Origin: Sphingomonas sp. AP4-R1
GTDB taxonomy: Bacteria > Pseudomonadota > Alphaproteobacteria > Sphingomonadales > Sphingomonadaceae
Direction of reading: 5' to 3'
Length of the DNA: 64,000 nt
Assembly: GCF_013113735.1 (NCBI RefSeq)
Contig: NZ_CP053346.1
Span: forward strand, 4,230,001-4,294,000
How positions within the stretch are numbered: the stretch's first letter is position 1; each line of letters begins with the position of its first letter. Position numbers and translations under genes: made by a program. A model generated the notes under the pieces. That model was not told where the DNA came from. It saw only the letters and a program-made list of their open reading frames with translations, and did not search any database. Shown here in pieces: positions 43,936 through 53,294 of this stretch.

Positions 43936-45609
43936 TTACTTGGCGGCAGGCGCCTTCGCCGCCTTCGGCGCATAGAGATCGCCGAAGAAGTCGCCCTTGT
44001 ACCACAAGGGCGCCAGATCGCCGTCCGCCATCGCCTCGGTGATGCGATAATTGGCCTCGGCGAAGCGCGCACCCGAAGCCCAGTCGATCGGCTGGTTCAT
44101 GTCGTCGCCCGGATGGTGATAGGCGCCACCGAGGAACTTGCCCCACTGCGCCTCGCCGCCATTGGCGAAGCCGGTCGCCAGGAACACCGCCGGCACGCCC
44201 TGCTGCACGAACCGATAATGATCGGAGCGGACGAAGATCGTCTCCTCCGGCATCGGATCGGGCGAGAGCTTGAGCCCCATCGGCGCCACCGCTTTCGCGG
44301 TAATCGGGCCGAGCGTGGAGTGATCCGATCCGAACGCGATCACGTCGGTAAACTTGTACAGCAGCAGCGGCATGTCGATGTCGACATTGCCCACGATATG
44401 CGCGGGCGGCACGGTCGGGTTGCGCGCATAATATTCGGCGCCCAGCAGCCCCTTCTCCTCGCCGGTCGAGGCGAGGAAGATCACCGAACGGCGCGGCTTT
44501 TCGGGTGCTTCCACCATCGCGCGCGCCACCTCCAGCATCGTCGCGATGCCGGCGGCATTGTCGAGCGCGCCATTGTTGATCCGGTCCGTGGCGGGCGTGT
44601 CGCCCGGTTTCTCCGGCGCGATGCCGATATGGTCGAGATGCGCCGAGAGGACGACATAATCCTCCTTCAGCTTCGGATCGGTGCCCGGCAGCATCGCCAC
44701 CACATTGGGGCTGCTGATCTTCGTGACGACCGCGTCCTGCGTCAGCTTCGCGCTGGTCTTGAGCGCGAAGCCCTTGGGCCGCGCCCCATCGACCGACGCT
44801 TCCTGCAGCACCGTCGCCAGCGGCTTCGCGCCGCCCGCGAACAGCGCCTCGGCCGCCGCCCCGTTGGCGAAGGCCGAAAGCTTGATCCCCGGCGCCTCGC
44901 GATAGGGCACGCCGTCCTTGCCGATCCACGTCACGGTCACGCCGTCCGCGAAATGCAGGCGCTGGCTGAACGGGCGCCGCTTGGCCGAGGCGAGCGTGTC
45001 GATCGCGATGATGCCGACCGCGCCATGCTTCTCGGCCGCCGATCCCTTTTCGTCGGAGGCATAGGCCGCGATCTCGCTCGGCATGCCCTTGGGGAAGCCC
45101 GTCAGCATCACCACGATCTTTCCGCGCACGTCGAGCCCGCGATAATCGTCGATGCCGAGCTTCGGCACGTCGAGCCCATAGCCCACGAACACCAGCCCGC
45201 CCGAAACCTCGCCCTTCGGCATCGCCGGATTGAGGTTGACGATCACGTCGTCCAGATGCTCCCACGTCCGTGCACCTTTCGCGCCGGTCACGGTCAGCGT
45301 GCCCTTGGTCGTCCCGTGCGCGGCCTGCGCGAAACCGATCCGCTGATACCAGCCGCCCGCATCGCCCGCCGGCTTCAGACCCAGCGCCTCGAAGCGGCTG
45401 GCGACATAGCGCGCGGCGATCTCATGACCGCGGCTGCCGATGTCGCGCCCTTCCAGCAGATCGTCGGCGAGGAACGCCACGTGCGCGCGGAACGCCTCGG
45501 GCGTGAAGGTCGGCTCCGCCGCGCCTGCCGCAGCCACCGCCGTCGCGCATGCCATCCCCATCAGCGCGGCGACGCCCGCACCCCATTTCAAACCCTTGCG
45601 CTGCATCAT
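43936..45609 (-). CDS. Secreted M28-family zinc metallopeptidase
   Basis: The 557-residue protein has a signal peptide (to about residue 30), a PA-like insert domain and the M28 catalytic domain: VVLSAHLDHIG (His-x-Asp) near 300, NNGALDNAAGIATMLEVARA, FLASTGEEKGLLGAEYYARN (catalytic and metal Glu), and VDIDMPLLL. It is an aminopeptidase-like exported enzyme. ATG 45609 has AAAGGATC upstream. It is divergent from the M16 protease gene. Confidence 0.9.
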   Translation of the reverse strand: MMQRKGLKWGAGVAALMGMACATAVAAAGAAEPTFTPEAFRAHVAFLADDLLEGRDIGSRGHEIAARYVASRFEALGLKPAGDAGGWYQRIGFAQAAHGTTKGTLTVTGAKGARTWEHLDDVIVNLNPAMPKGEVSGGLVFVGYGLDVPKLGIDDYRGLDVRGKIVVMLTGFPKGMPSEIAAYASDEKGSAAEKHGAVGIIAIDTLASAKRRPFSQRLHFADGVTVTWIGKDGVPYREAPGIKLSAFANGAAAEALFAGGAKPLATVLQEASVDGARPKGFALKTSAKLTQDAVVTKISSPNVVAMLPGTDPKLKEDYVVLSAHLDHIGIAPEKPGDTPATDRINNGALDNAAGIATMLEVARAMVEAPEKPRRSVIFLASTGEEKGLLGAEYYARNPTVPPAHIVGNVDIDMPLLLYKFTDVIAFGSDHSTLGPITAKAVAPMGLKLSPDPMPEETIFVRSDHYRFVQQGVPAVFLATGFANGGEAQWGKFLGGAYHHPGDDMNQPIDWASGARFAEANYRITEAMADGDLAPLWYKGDFFGDLYAPKAAKAPAAK

Positions 45610-45722
45610 GATCCTTTCGTTTGCGCGCAGATTGGAGCGGGGTGCGCCGATGGGCAAGCGCTTGCGGCCCCTGTCCGCACCGCTTACGACCGGACCTTTC
45701 CCGCCCGGCAGAAGGCCTTCTG

Positions 45723-48623
45723 ATGAAATCCGTTCTCGCTCTCGCGCTTTCCGCCACGATGCTGGCCCCTCTCGCCGCAGCCACTGCCGCAGCTCCCGCC
45801 GCTCCCGTTTCGGATCTCGTCGCGCAGGTGAAGATTCCCTATGAGGAATTCACGCTCAAGAATGGCTTGCGGGTGATCGTTCACACGGATCGCAAGGTTC
45901 CGTTGGTGGCGGTGAGCGTCTGGTATCACATCGGATCGCGGGACGAGCCGAAGGGCAAGACGGGCTTCGCGCATCTCTACGAACATCTGATGTTCTACGG
46001 ATCGGAGAATGCATCGGGCTCCACGCTGGAGCGGCTGGAATCCCTCGGCGCCACCGACTGGAACGGCACCACCTGGTTCGATCGCACCAATTATTTCGAG
46101 ACTGTTCCGAAGGGCGCGCTCGATCGTACCCTGTTCCTGGAATCCGATCGCATGGGCCATCTGCTCGGCGTCGTGAATCAGGAGCGGCTGGATGCCCAGC
46201 GCGGCGTGGTCCAGAACGAGAAGCGCATGGGTGAGAATGAGCCCGGCGGCCTCGTCCAATATGCCGAGCTGGACGCGCTCTTTCCCGAGGGGCACCCCTA
46301 TCGCCACTCGACGATCGGCTCGATGGCCGATCTGAACGGCGCCAGCCTCAATGACGTGAAGGGCTGGTTCCGCGACAATTACGGCCCGAACAATGCCGTG
46401 CTGGTGCTGGCGGGCGACATCGATCTGGCCGAAGCGAAGGCCAAGGTCGAGAAATGGTTCGGCGCCATTCCGCGCGGCCCCGAGGTCAGGCATCCCGCCG
46501 TGTCCGTGCCCACCCTGCCCGCGCCGGTCGACAAGGTGATGTACGATCATGTCGCCACCGCCTCCGTCTCGCGCGAGTGGGTGACGCCCGGCATCGACGA
46601 TCCCGAAAGCACGCAGATCCAGCTCGCGTCGTACATTCTCGGCGGCCTCGGCAGCTCGCGCCTGCAGAACATCCTCGTCCGGCAGGAAAAGCTCGCCGTC
46701 AGCGTCTCGGCCGGCGTCCAGCAGTTCGAGAAGGTCGGCATGCTGGAGGTGAACGCGAAGGTCCGCCCCGGCGTCGATCCGGCGCTGGTCGCCAGGCGCA
46801 TGGACGAGATCCTCGCCGATTATCTGAAGACCGGCCCCAGCGCCGACGAAGTCCAGCGCGCCGCCACCAGCATCGTGGCGGGGCAGGTGCGCGGGCTGGA
46901 GCAGGTCGGCGGCTTCGGCGGCAAGGCCGTCACGCTGGCCGAGGGCGCGGTCTATTCGAACGATCCCGCCCATTATCAGAAGGAGTTGCGCGAGATTGCC
47001 GAGGCCACGCCTCAGGGTCTCACCGCCGTCGCGCGCAAGTGGATGGGTCGCCCGGCGCTGCGTCTGATGGTCCTGCCCGGCGAGCGCAGCGCCGCCGATC
47101 AGGCGCTGGCCGGCAATGCCCGCCACCCGGCCTATTTCCGCGCTCCGGAGCAAGGCGGCGCGCCCGCTCCGGCCACCCCGTCACCCAAGTCGTCACCCGC
47201 TCCGGTGACGGCGCCACCCGCCGCGCCGAAGATCGCCGAACCCCCGCTCGCCCCGATCGGCGCGCTGGCCTTCCCGAAGATCGAGCGCGCCACGCTCTCG
47301 AACGGCATCCCCGTCACCTTCGCCCGCCGCGCCGGCCTCCCCCTCGTCCAGCTCGCGCTCCAGTTCGACGCGGGCAATGCGGCGGACGACAAGGCCAAGC
47401 TCGGGACGCAGGCCCTGCTCCGCTCGCTCCTGAAGGAGGGTACGAAGGCACGCGATTCCAATGCGATAGCGGAGGAGCAGGAGCGTCTCGGCGCCGCGAT
47501 CGGCGTCAGCAGCGTGATGGATGCCACGCGCATCTCGCTCTCCGCGCTCAAGCCCAATCTCGGCGCCTCGCTCGACCTGTTCGCCGATATCGTGCTGAAC
47601 CCGGCGCTCGCCCCGGCCGAGATCGAGCGCCAGCGCGCCCGCCTGCTCGCCGCGATCGCAACCGAGAAGACCCAGCCGCAGGGCATCGCGATGCGCACTC
47701 TCCCGCCCATCCTGTTCGGCAAGGATCATCCCTACGGCGTGCCGTTCAGCGGATCGGGGGACGAGTCCGGCGTCACCTCCGCCACCCGCGCCGATCTCGT
47801 TGCCTTCCGCGACACGTGGCTCCGCCCCGACAATGCGAAGATCTTCGCGGTCGGCGACACCACTTTGGCCGAGCTGATGCCGCAGTTGGAGGCCCGCTTC
47901 GGCGGCTGGAAGGCACCCGCCACGCCGAAGGGCGTCAAGGATTTCGCCGCCCCCGTCCCCGCCGCCCGCCCGCGCATCGTGCTGGTCGACAAGCCGCAGA
48001 GCCCGCAGTCGATGATCATGGCCGGGCTCGTCACGCCGCTGAAGGGCACGGATGATATCGACACGATCGACGTCGCCAATGACGTGCTGGGCGGCAGCAC
48101 CGCCTCGCGCCTCACCAACGATCTGCGCGAAACCAGGCACTGGGCTTATTATGCCGGCTCGCAGCTGTCCGCGCTGAAGCAGGCGATGCCGCTGCTGCTG
48201 ATCGCGCCCGTGCAGGCGGACAAGACCGGCGAGGCGATCGCCGCCGCGCGTGGGGACGTTACGGCCTATCTCGGCGCGCAGGGCACCACGCCCGCCGAAC
48301 TCGCCCGCTCGATCAGCAGCTTCACCCTGTCGCTGCCCGGCCAGTTCGAGACGAGCGGGGCCCTGCTCGGCGCGCTGATGCGGATGGACATGCTCAAGCG
48401 CCCCGATGATTATTATGTCGGCCTGCCCGCCAAATATCGCGCGATGACGACCGCCTCGGTCGACAAGAGCGCGCGCGATGCGATCGATCCCGCGAAGCTC
48501 GTCTGGGTCATCGTCGGCGACGCCAAGGTCGTCCGCCCGCAATTGCAGGGACTGGGCCTTCCCATCGAGGACGCCCCGGCCGATCCTGCCTCCACCTCCA
48601 AGACTATGGGAGCCGCAAAGTGA
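45723..48623 (+). CDS. Secreted M16-family zinc metalloprotease (two-domain)
   Basis: The 966-residue protein has a signal peptide (KSVLALALSATMLAPLAAAT) and two M16 halves. The first holds the inverted zinc motif HLYEHLMF near residues 90-97 with the downstream Glu in RGVVQNEKRMGENEPG. The second half (from about 515; TLSNGIPVTFARRAGLPLVQ) lacks HxxEH, as usual for the inactive partner half. A Pro-rich linker (about 480-515) joins them. It degrades peptides in the envelope or outside. The next gene starts with a one-base overlap. Confidence 0.9.
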   Translation: MKSVLALALSATMLAPLAAATAAAPAAPVSDLVAQVKIPYEEFTLKNGLRVIVHTDRKVPLVAVSVWYHIGSRDEPKGKTGFAHLYEHLMFYGSENASGSTLERLESLGATDWNGTTWFDRTNYFETVPKGALDRTLFLESDRMGHLLGVVNQERLDAQRGVVQNEKRMGENEPGGLVQYAELDALFPEGHPYRHSTIGSMADLNGASLNDVKGWFRDNYGPNNAVLVLAGDIDLAEAKAKVEKWFGAIPRGPEVRHPAVSVPTLPAPVDKVMYDHVATASVSREWVTPGIDDPESTQIQLASYILGGLGSSRLQNILVRQEKLAVSVSAGVQQFEKVGMLEVNAKVRPGVDPALVARRMDEILADYLKTGPSADEVQRAATSIVAGQVRGLEQVGGFGGKAVTLAEGAVYSNDPAHYQKELREIAEATPQGLTAVARKWMGRPALRLMVLPGERSAADQALAGNARHPAYFRAPEQGGAPAPATPSPKSSPAPVTAPPAAPKIAEPPLAPIGALAFPKIERATLSNGIPVTFARRAGLPLVQLALQFDAGNAADDKAKLGTQALLRSLLKEGTKARDSNAIAEEQERLGAAIGVSSVMDATRISLSALKPNLGASLDLFADIVLNPALAPAEIERQRARLLAAIATEKTQPQGIAMRTLPPILFGKDHPYGVPFSGSGDESGVTSATRADLVAFRDTWLRPDNAKIFAVGDTTLAELMPQLEARFGGWKAPATPKGVKDFAAPVPAARPRIVLVDKPQSPQSMIMAGLVTPLKGTDDIDTIDVANDVLGGSTASRLTNDLRETRHWAYYAGSQLSALKQAMPLLLIAPVQADKTGEAIAAARGDVTAYLGAQGTTPAELARSISSFTLSLPGQFETSGALLGALMRMDMLKRPDDYYVGLPAKYRAMTTASVDKSARDAIDPAKLVWVIVGDAKVVRPQLQGLGLPIEDAPADPASTSKTMGAAK

Positions 48624-48919
48624 GTGACGTCGATGGCCGCTGGGAATGCACCGTCGCAGCCCCGATGGGCGAGCAGACCTTCATCCTGACCGTCGAGTCC
48701 TCGGGCGGCTCGTTCACCGGCCGCGCCGAGGGCAGCATCGGCGGCATGGATGTGGAAGGCGACGTCACCGGCAACGTGATCGCCTGGCCGATGCGCGTGC
48801 CCAAGCCGATGCCGATCACGCTCAACTGCGAAGCCACGATCACGGGCGACAGCCTGGAGGGCAAGGTCAGCGCCGGCTTCTTCGGCAGCTTCCCGATCAC
48901 CGGCACGCGGGTCGGCTGA
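48620..48919 (+). CDS. Small conserved beta-rich protein, function unknown
   Basis: The 99-residue protein begins with GTG 48620, which overlaps the M16 stop (GTGA), so the two are translationally coupled. It is a compact beta-rich sequence (WECTVAAPMGEQTFILTVES, FTGRAEGSIGGMDVEGDVTG) with no signal peptide. I know no function for it. Gene order suggests a link with the M16 protease. Confidence 0.75.
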   Translation: MSDVDGRWECTVAAPMGEQTFILTVESSGGSFTGRAEGSIGGMDVEGDVTGNVIAWPMRVPKPMPITLNCEATITGDSLEGKVSAGFFGSFPITGTRVG

Positions 48920-48938
48920 GGACGCCGCGCCGGGAGAA

Positions 48939-48969
48939 GGCTCGGCCGGCTAAGGCAGCCGGCCGGGCC
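48939..48969. terminator. Hairpin between converging genes
   Basis: A 13-bp stem (GGCTCGGCCGGCT against AGCCGGCCGGGCC, one G-T pair) with a 5-nt loop lies between the small beta-rich gene and the mannose-1-phosphate guanylyltransferase gene. No long T-run. Confidence 0.6.
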
Positions 48970-48978
48970 CTTCCTGGA

Positions 48979-50070
48979 TCAGCTCCCCAGGATCGCCTTC
49001 GCGGCGGTGAAGCGGTCGAGCGTGATATGGCCGTCGCGCTTCAGGGCCTCGACGGCGCGCTTCACGTCCTGGCTCGATCCGCGCGGAAGGATCAACACCG
49101 CATCGCCGGTCGCGATCACGATCAGATCCTTGATGCCGACCGCCGCCACCAGCGGGCCGTCCGTCCGCAGCAGACACCCCGTCGTGTCGATCGCGATCAC
49201 CTCGCCCTGCTGGGCGTTGTTCTTGGTGTCGCGCGGGGCGATGGCGTGGAGCGCATCCCAGCTGCCGAGATCGGACCAGCCCATGTCGACCGGCACGACC
49301 GCGACGCGGTCGACCTTTTCCATCACGGCATAATCGACCGATTCGCTGGGTGAAGTGCCGAAGGCCTTGGCATCCGGATAGATGCGTCCGCCCTCGCGGC
49401 GCGCCTTTTCCATGCCTTCGGTCGCGGCCGCGAGCATGGCCGGCTCCAGGTGCCCGAGCGCGTCCAGATAGGCGCCCGCGGTGAACAGGAAGATGCCGCC
49501 ATTCCAGCTATAGTCGCCGGACGCGACGTAGGATCGTGCCGTTTCGATGTCCGGTTTCTCGACGAAGCGCTCGACCTTGTTGACGCCGGGCGCGAGTTCC
49601 TCGCCGCGACGGATATAGCCATAGCCCGTCTCGGGCGCGTCCGGCGAAATGCCGAACGTGGCGAACCAGCCCTGCGCGCAGAGCGGCGCGGCCGAAGCGA
49701 TCGCAGCCATGAACGAATCGACCTTGTCGATCACATGATCGCTCGGCATCACGAGCAACTGCGCATCGCGATCCGCAGCCAGCGCCGCCAGCGCTATGGC
49801 CGGCGCGGTGTTGCGCGCCGCAGGTTCCAGCACGATCGTCGCGTCGTCAATCCCTATATCGCCAAGCTGGCGGGCGATCTCATCGGCATGGGCCGTGTTG
49901 GCGACGATGATCGGGCTCGCGAAGCCGGGGCGGTTCATGGTCCGCCGCGCGGTGAGCTGCAGCATGGTTTCGGCGCCCGTCAACGACAGCAATTGCTTGG
50001 GGCGCTCGGCGCGCGACATGGGCCACAGCCGCGTCCCCGACCCGCCCGAGAGGATGACGGGTATGATCAT
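48979..50070 (-). CDS. manC: Mannose-1-phosphate guanylyltransferase
   Basis: The 363-residue protein has the nucleotidyltransferase loop VILSGGSGTRLWPMSR at its start, then LVMPSDHVI near 120, RFVEKP near 180 and DMGWSDLGSWDAL near 265. It makes GDP-mannose for surface polysaccharides. It lacks the C-terminal phosphomannose isomerase domain of longer ManC proteins and is the single-domain form. ATG 50070 has AGGAG upstream. It is divergent from a PEP-CTERM gene. Confidence 0.92.
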   Translation of the reverse strand: MIIPVILSGGSGTRLWPMSRAERPKQLLSLTGAETMLQLTARRTMNRPGFASPIIVANTAHADEIARQLGDIGIDDATIVLEPAARNTAPAIALAALAADRDAQLLVMPSDHVIDKVDSFMAAIASAAPLCAQGWFATFGISPDAPETGYGYIRRGEELAPGVNKVERFVEKPDIETARSYVASGDYSWNGGIFLFTAGAYLDALGHLEPAMLAAATEGMEKARREGGRIYPDAKAFGTSPSESVDYAVMEKVDRVAVVPVDMGWSDLGSWDALHAIAPRDTKNNAQQGEVIAIDTTGCLLRTDGPLVAAVGIKDLIVIATGDAVLILPRGSSQDVKRAVEALKRDGHITLDRFTAAKAILGS

Positions 50071-50269
50071 GTGGAGATTCTCCTGGAAAATGACGCGAAC
50101 CGCGCAAACTGGATGTGTTCGTAACAACGTTAATGCCGTCACCTCGTTGCACAAGGGCCGGTGACGATCGCGCGACAAACGACGGACTTTCCGTGTTTAC
50201 AAATTTTGAGTATGGAGGTGCTAGTCTTCTCCTATAGTTGGTGATGGCTGCGTACAGAGGGGCTTGGTA

Positions 50270-50947
50270 ATGGCTGACACGATTCCGATGGTGCGACGCG
50301 AGCAGCGCCGCCATCTTCTGATGAACGGCTGGCTGATCGCCGGCTTCATCGTCGTCGGCACGGCCGTGACCAACGAACGCGGCATCTTCCGCCCGGTCGG
50401 CATGGATGGCCTGTCGGCCACCGCGCGCGCCTTCATCGCCGTCGCCTCGCCTGCGGGTCTGCCGGGCCTGGCACCGCGCCTGCGCGACGTGCGCTCCGTC
50501 TCCTCGCTCGATCCGTTCGAAGTCACCGCGCCGTCGCGCGACGTCCGCCGCCGCCTGATCGACGCGATCGACTGGGTGCCCGGCGAGGGCGATCAGCCGG
50601 CGCAGGAGCCGCTGAGCTTCGGCCCCGGCGCACCGATCACCGTCGCCGATGCGTCGGACAGCGGCAACCCGTCATCGCCCGGCCAGCAGGCCGCGTTCGC
50701 GACGCCGCCCGAGTCGCTGGGCGTCACCACGCCGACCGTTCCGGCACAGGTGACTCCGGCCGATCCCGTCACGCCGAATGATCCGATCACGGGTGCCGTG
50801 CCGGAGCCCGCGACCTGGGCGATGCTGATCCTGGGCTTCGGAGTCGTGGGCAGCATCCTGCGCGCGGTGGAGCGCCGTCGCCGCCAGAACCTGACGCCGG
50901 TGATGCGCCGCCGTCGTGGCCAGCGCCCCGGCGGCCTCGCCGCCTGA
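50270..50947 (+). CDS. PEPxxWA-CTERM membrane protein with long basic tail
   Basis: The 225-residue protein has a hydrophobic N-terminal segment (about 18-35; LLMNGWLIAGFIVVGTAV) that may be an uncleaved anchor, a Pro-rich body and the sorting motif VPEPATWAMLILGFGVVG near residue 180. The tail after it is unusually long and basic (ERRRRQNLTPVMRRRRGQRP to the end, over 30 residues). It is divergent from manC, which fits a polysaccharide-linked exosortase substrate. Confidence 0.8.
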   Translation: MADTIPMVRREQRRHLLMNGWLIAGFIVVGTAVTNERGIFRPVGMDGLSATARAFIAVASPAGLPGLAPRLRDVRSVSSLDPFEVTAPSRDVRRRLIDAIDWVPGEGDQPAQEPLSFGPGAPITVADASDSGNPSSPGQQAAFATPPESLGVTTPTVPAQVTPADPVTPNDPITGAVPEPATWAMLILGFGVVGSILRAVERRRRQNLTPVMRRRRGQRPGGLAA

Positions 50948-51100
50948 TACGCGCCCGCCGCGTCTCGCGGCGGTGCTTTCCATGAGTCGTGAAAGCCGTG
51001 CGCGGCGATTATTGCTGCGCGCGCCTTCATCGTCAGGCCTGCCGTCTCGCCCGAAGGCATCGGCATTTGGTCATGTCGAACGAGGTCGGCCCCATCCCAT

Positions 51101-51126
51101 CCGTCATGCTGAACTCGTTTCAGCAT
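51101..51126. repeat. Dispersed repeat, family E, half copy
   Basis: GCTGAACTCGTTTCAGC, a single hairpin arm, lies in the 417-bp gene-free stretch 50948-51364. A degenerate family A arm follows at 51284-51298. I see nothing else there. Confidence 0.6.
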
Positions 51127-51364
51127 CCATCGCCAGTCCGATCCGGGGCGACGATCGTGATGGTGTCGCAGAGCCTGCCGACATCACGGGCGGAGGAGTG
51201 AGAACGGCCGGTCATCCGCGCGTGCACTCACGCATCTAAGCGCCTCGAAAGAGGATCAGAAGGGGCGATCCTTATCCCCTGTCCCTGCTTTCGCAGGACC
51301 GCCCCAGTCACGAGCGGAAACAGGCCGGCGCGACTGAACCGCCATGCCCCGGATCGGATGCCGC

Positions 51365-51964
51365 TCAGTCGAGCGAGGCGGTGTGATCGAATTCGAGGCG
51401 GTCGCCGTCGATATGGATGCCGCCCAGCTTCGACAGCAAATTCTGGCCCAGCAGGGAAACACCGGGGCCGCCGCGCACGACGGCAGCGGTCACGCCGCGC
51501 ACGTCATGTCCCGCCAGCTGGATGTGGCCGATCTTGGTCCACGCCATCGGGCGATTGCCGCCCGCGGTCGCCATCCTGGCGTTGAAGCCGCCCGTGGCGG
51601 GCATGGCGCCCACCGCGCGGGCATCCGCGTCGCTCAGCACCACCACGGTGGCGCCGGTATCGACGAGGAAGCGCACCGGTTGCCCGTTCACCTTCGCATG
51701 GACGTAGAAGAGGCCGTCGCTGGCGCGGGCAATATGATGGCTGCCCGCTGCCTCGGGCTCGATGACCAGCGCCTCATTCGCGTCATTCGTCGCGGTGGCC
51801 TGAACGGCCACGGCGGAATGGGTGCGCGCCTGCGCGCGCTCCGCCAGATCCGGCGTATGCGGGAAGACCGACGGCGGCTCGCTGGCATAGTAACCAGTCG
51901 CGAAAGCCACCGCGACCAGCGGCAGGGTAAGCACTTGGTACATCATGCGATGCTTATGCTGCAC
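51365..51964 (-). CDS. Retropepsin-like clan AA aspartic protease (TIGR02281 type)
   Basis: The protein of about 199 residues has a hydrophobic N-terminal segment (about 8-25) and a single retropepsin fold from about residue 85: FYVHAKVNGQPVRFLVDTGA with the catalytic DTGA, then RMATAGGNRPMAWTKIGHIQ and SLLGQNLLSKL. One DTGA motif means it works as a dimer. The substrate is unknown. ATG 51964 or ATG 51946 (MYQVLTLPL) may be the start. The membrane-protein gene upstream ends 31 bp before it. Confidence 0.85.
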   Translation of the reverse strand: MQHKHRMMYQVLTLPLVAVAFATGYYASEPPSVFPHTPDLAERAQARTHSAVAVQATATNDANEALVIEPEAAGSHHIARASDGLFYVHAKVNGQPVRFLVDTGATVVVLSDADARAVGAMPATGGFNARMATAGGNRPMAWTKIGHIQLAGHDVRGVTAAVVRGGPGVSLLGQNLLSKLGGIHIDGDRLEFDHTASLD

Positions 51965-51994
51965 CGCACTCCAATATTCCGTTTCCCGATAAGG

Positions 51995-53005
51995 TTAACG
52001 CGAAAGAGAGGAGTTTTCCGCCGATTCTTCCCACTCGGACGAATGGTAATAATCGAGGTCGTCGCGCAGCTTGCGCACATGGCGCCACTGGCCGAGCCCC
52101 GTCGCGGCAAACAGCAGTCCACCGAGCAGAAACTGGGCGGCGATGATGTAATAGGGCCAGCGGATCGTCGCCGCCGAGGCATAGAGCACATAATAATGCT
52201 CGGCCGGGTGATAGCCGAGATAGCGGTAAAGCCGCACCAGCGCGCCCGGCAGATCGGCGTGAACGAGGATGCCGGTGCGGTGGCTGATCGTGTCGCCGGC
52301 CGCGATATCCGGCCGCTCGACCGGTAGGAACTCGACGAAATACTGAACGCGGCCGTCGCTGCCCTTGGGCGGAATGATCGGCGCGAACAGGGCCGTGCGG
52401 TTGAAGAACAGTATGCCGCGATTGAACGAGGCGATGCGCCCGTAGCGAACCGAGCCCTCCATCCGCGCCGTTCCTTCCTGCGGCACCGGACCGCCGACGA
52501 CCGACGGCGTGAACGTCTTCGGTTGCTCGCGGCCGGTGGGCAGCGTGAAGGTCCACAGCAGGGCGACGAGCGCGGCCACGCCCAGCGCGGCGCCGAAGCC
52601 GAGCAGGAAGTGCATGTAATCCTGCGCCGAGAACAGAGCGAGCTGCGCCTCGCGCTCCCACGCATCGTCATCCAGCTCGTCATCGGGGACGGCGTGATCC
52701 CGCGCATATTCGGCGGCTTCCTCGTCGGTGACGCGGCGGCGGCGCAGGATCAGCAGCGCGGGCCACGCCAACGCCATCGTGAGCAGGCAGAAATTGAAGG
52801 TCGGCAGATCCTGGCCGAGGCGATCGAACTGCCATTCGGCGAGGATCGCGAACAGGCCACGATAGGTGGCGGCTTCCCAGGCGAAATACAGGACGACGAC
52901 GAGCACCCACAGCCACAGCACCGTGAGCCGCGGCGACACCCGGCGGCGCCTTGCGGGAACGGGCGCGCGCGTGGAGGCGGCCGGGAAGTTGGCGATCGAA
53001 GTCAC
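51995..53005 (-). CDS. Integral membrane protein, function unknown
   Basis: The 336-residue protein has about five hydrophobic segments (around 28-46, 68-85, 132-152 and 292-312) and an extended periplasmic-like domain between them (GSVRYGRIASFNRGILFFNR, LVRLYRYLGYHPAEHYYVLY), somewhat like DUF3592 proteins. I do not recognise the family firmly. The start is GTG 53005. It lies upstream of the aspartic-protease gene on the same strand. Confidence 0.7.
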   Translation of the reverse strand: MTSIANFPAASTRAPVPARRRRVSPRLTVLWLWVLVVVLYFAWEAATYRGLFAILAEWQFDRLGQDLPTFNFCLLTMALAWPALLILRRRRVTDEEAAEYARDHAVPDDELDDDAWEREAQLALFSAQDYMHFLLGFGAALGVAALVALLWTFTLPTGREQPKTFTPSVVGGPVPQEGTARMEGSVRYGRIASFNRGILFFNRTALFAPIIPPKGSDGRVQYFVEFLPVERPDIAAGDTISHRTGILVHADLPGALVRLYRYLGYHPAEHYYVLYASAATIRWPYYIIAAQFLLGGLLFAATGLGQWRHVRKLRDDLDYYHSSEWEESAENSSLSR

Positions 53006-53216
53006 TCGGCGGGCTCGTTACGGAGGCGAATCGGGATCGGGCGCCGGGCAGCGTCTACGCGGGTCTTAACCATGATCGTCTCCCCCCGCGCAATATATTC
53101 GACAGTCCGCATGCCTGCCTCTGAAGGGCCTCGTCACCACGCGCCGAGGTCTTCTAGGTCATCCTTTCCCTACTTGTTGTAAGAAATGGTTACCCTGCCG
53201 ACTACCTGAACGCACC

Positions 53217-53253
53217 CAAAATCGCTGCACCGGAACGAACCGATGCAGCGATT
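53217..53253 (-). terminator. Terminator of leuA
   Basis: On the minus strand a perfect 10-bp stem (AATCGCTGCA and complement) is followed by TTTTGGG, about 42 bp after the leuA stop. The 289-bp gap 53006-53294 holds nothing else I can see. Confidence 0.75.
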
Positions 53254-53294
53254 GTTGCGTTATTCAGACCTATTTTCGCGGCAATGCGCAGTTC

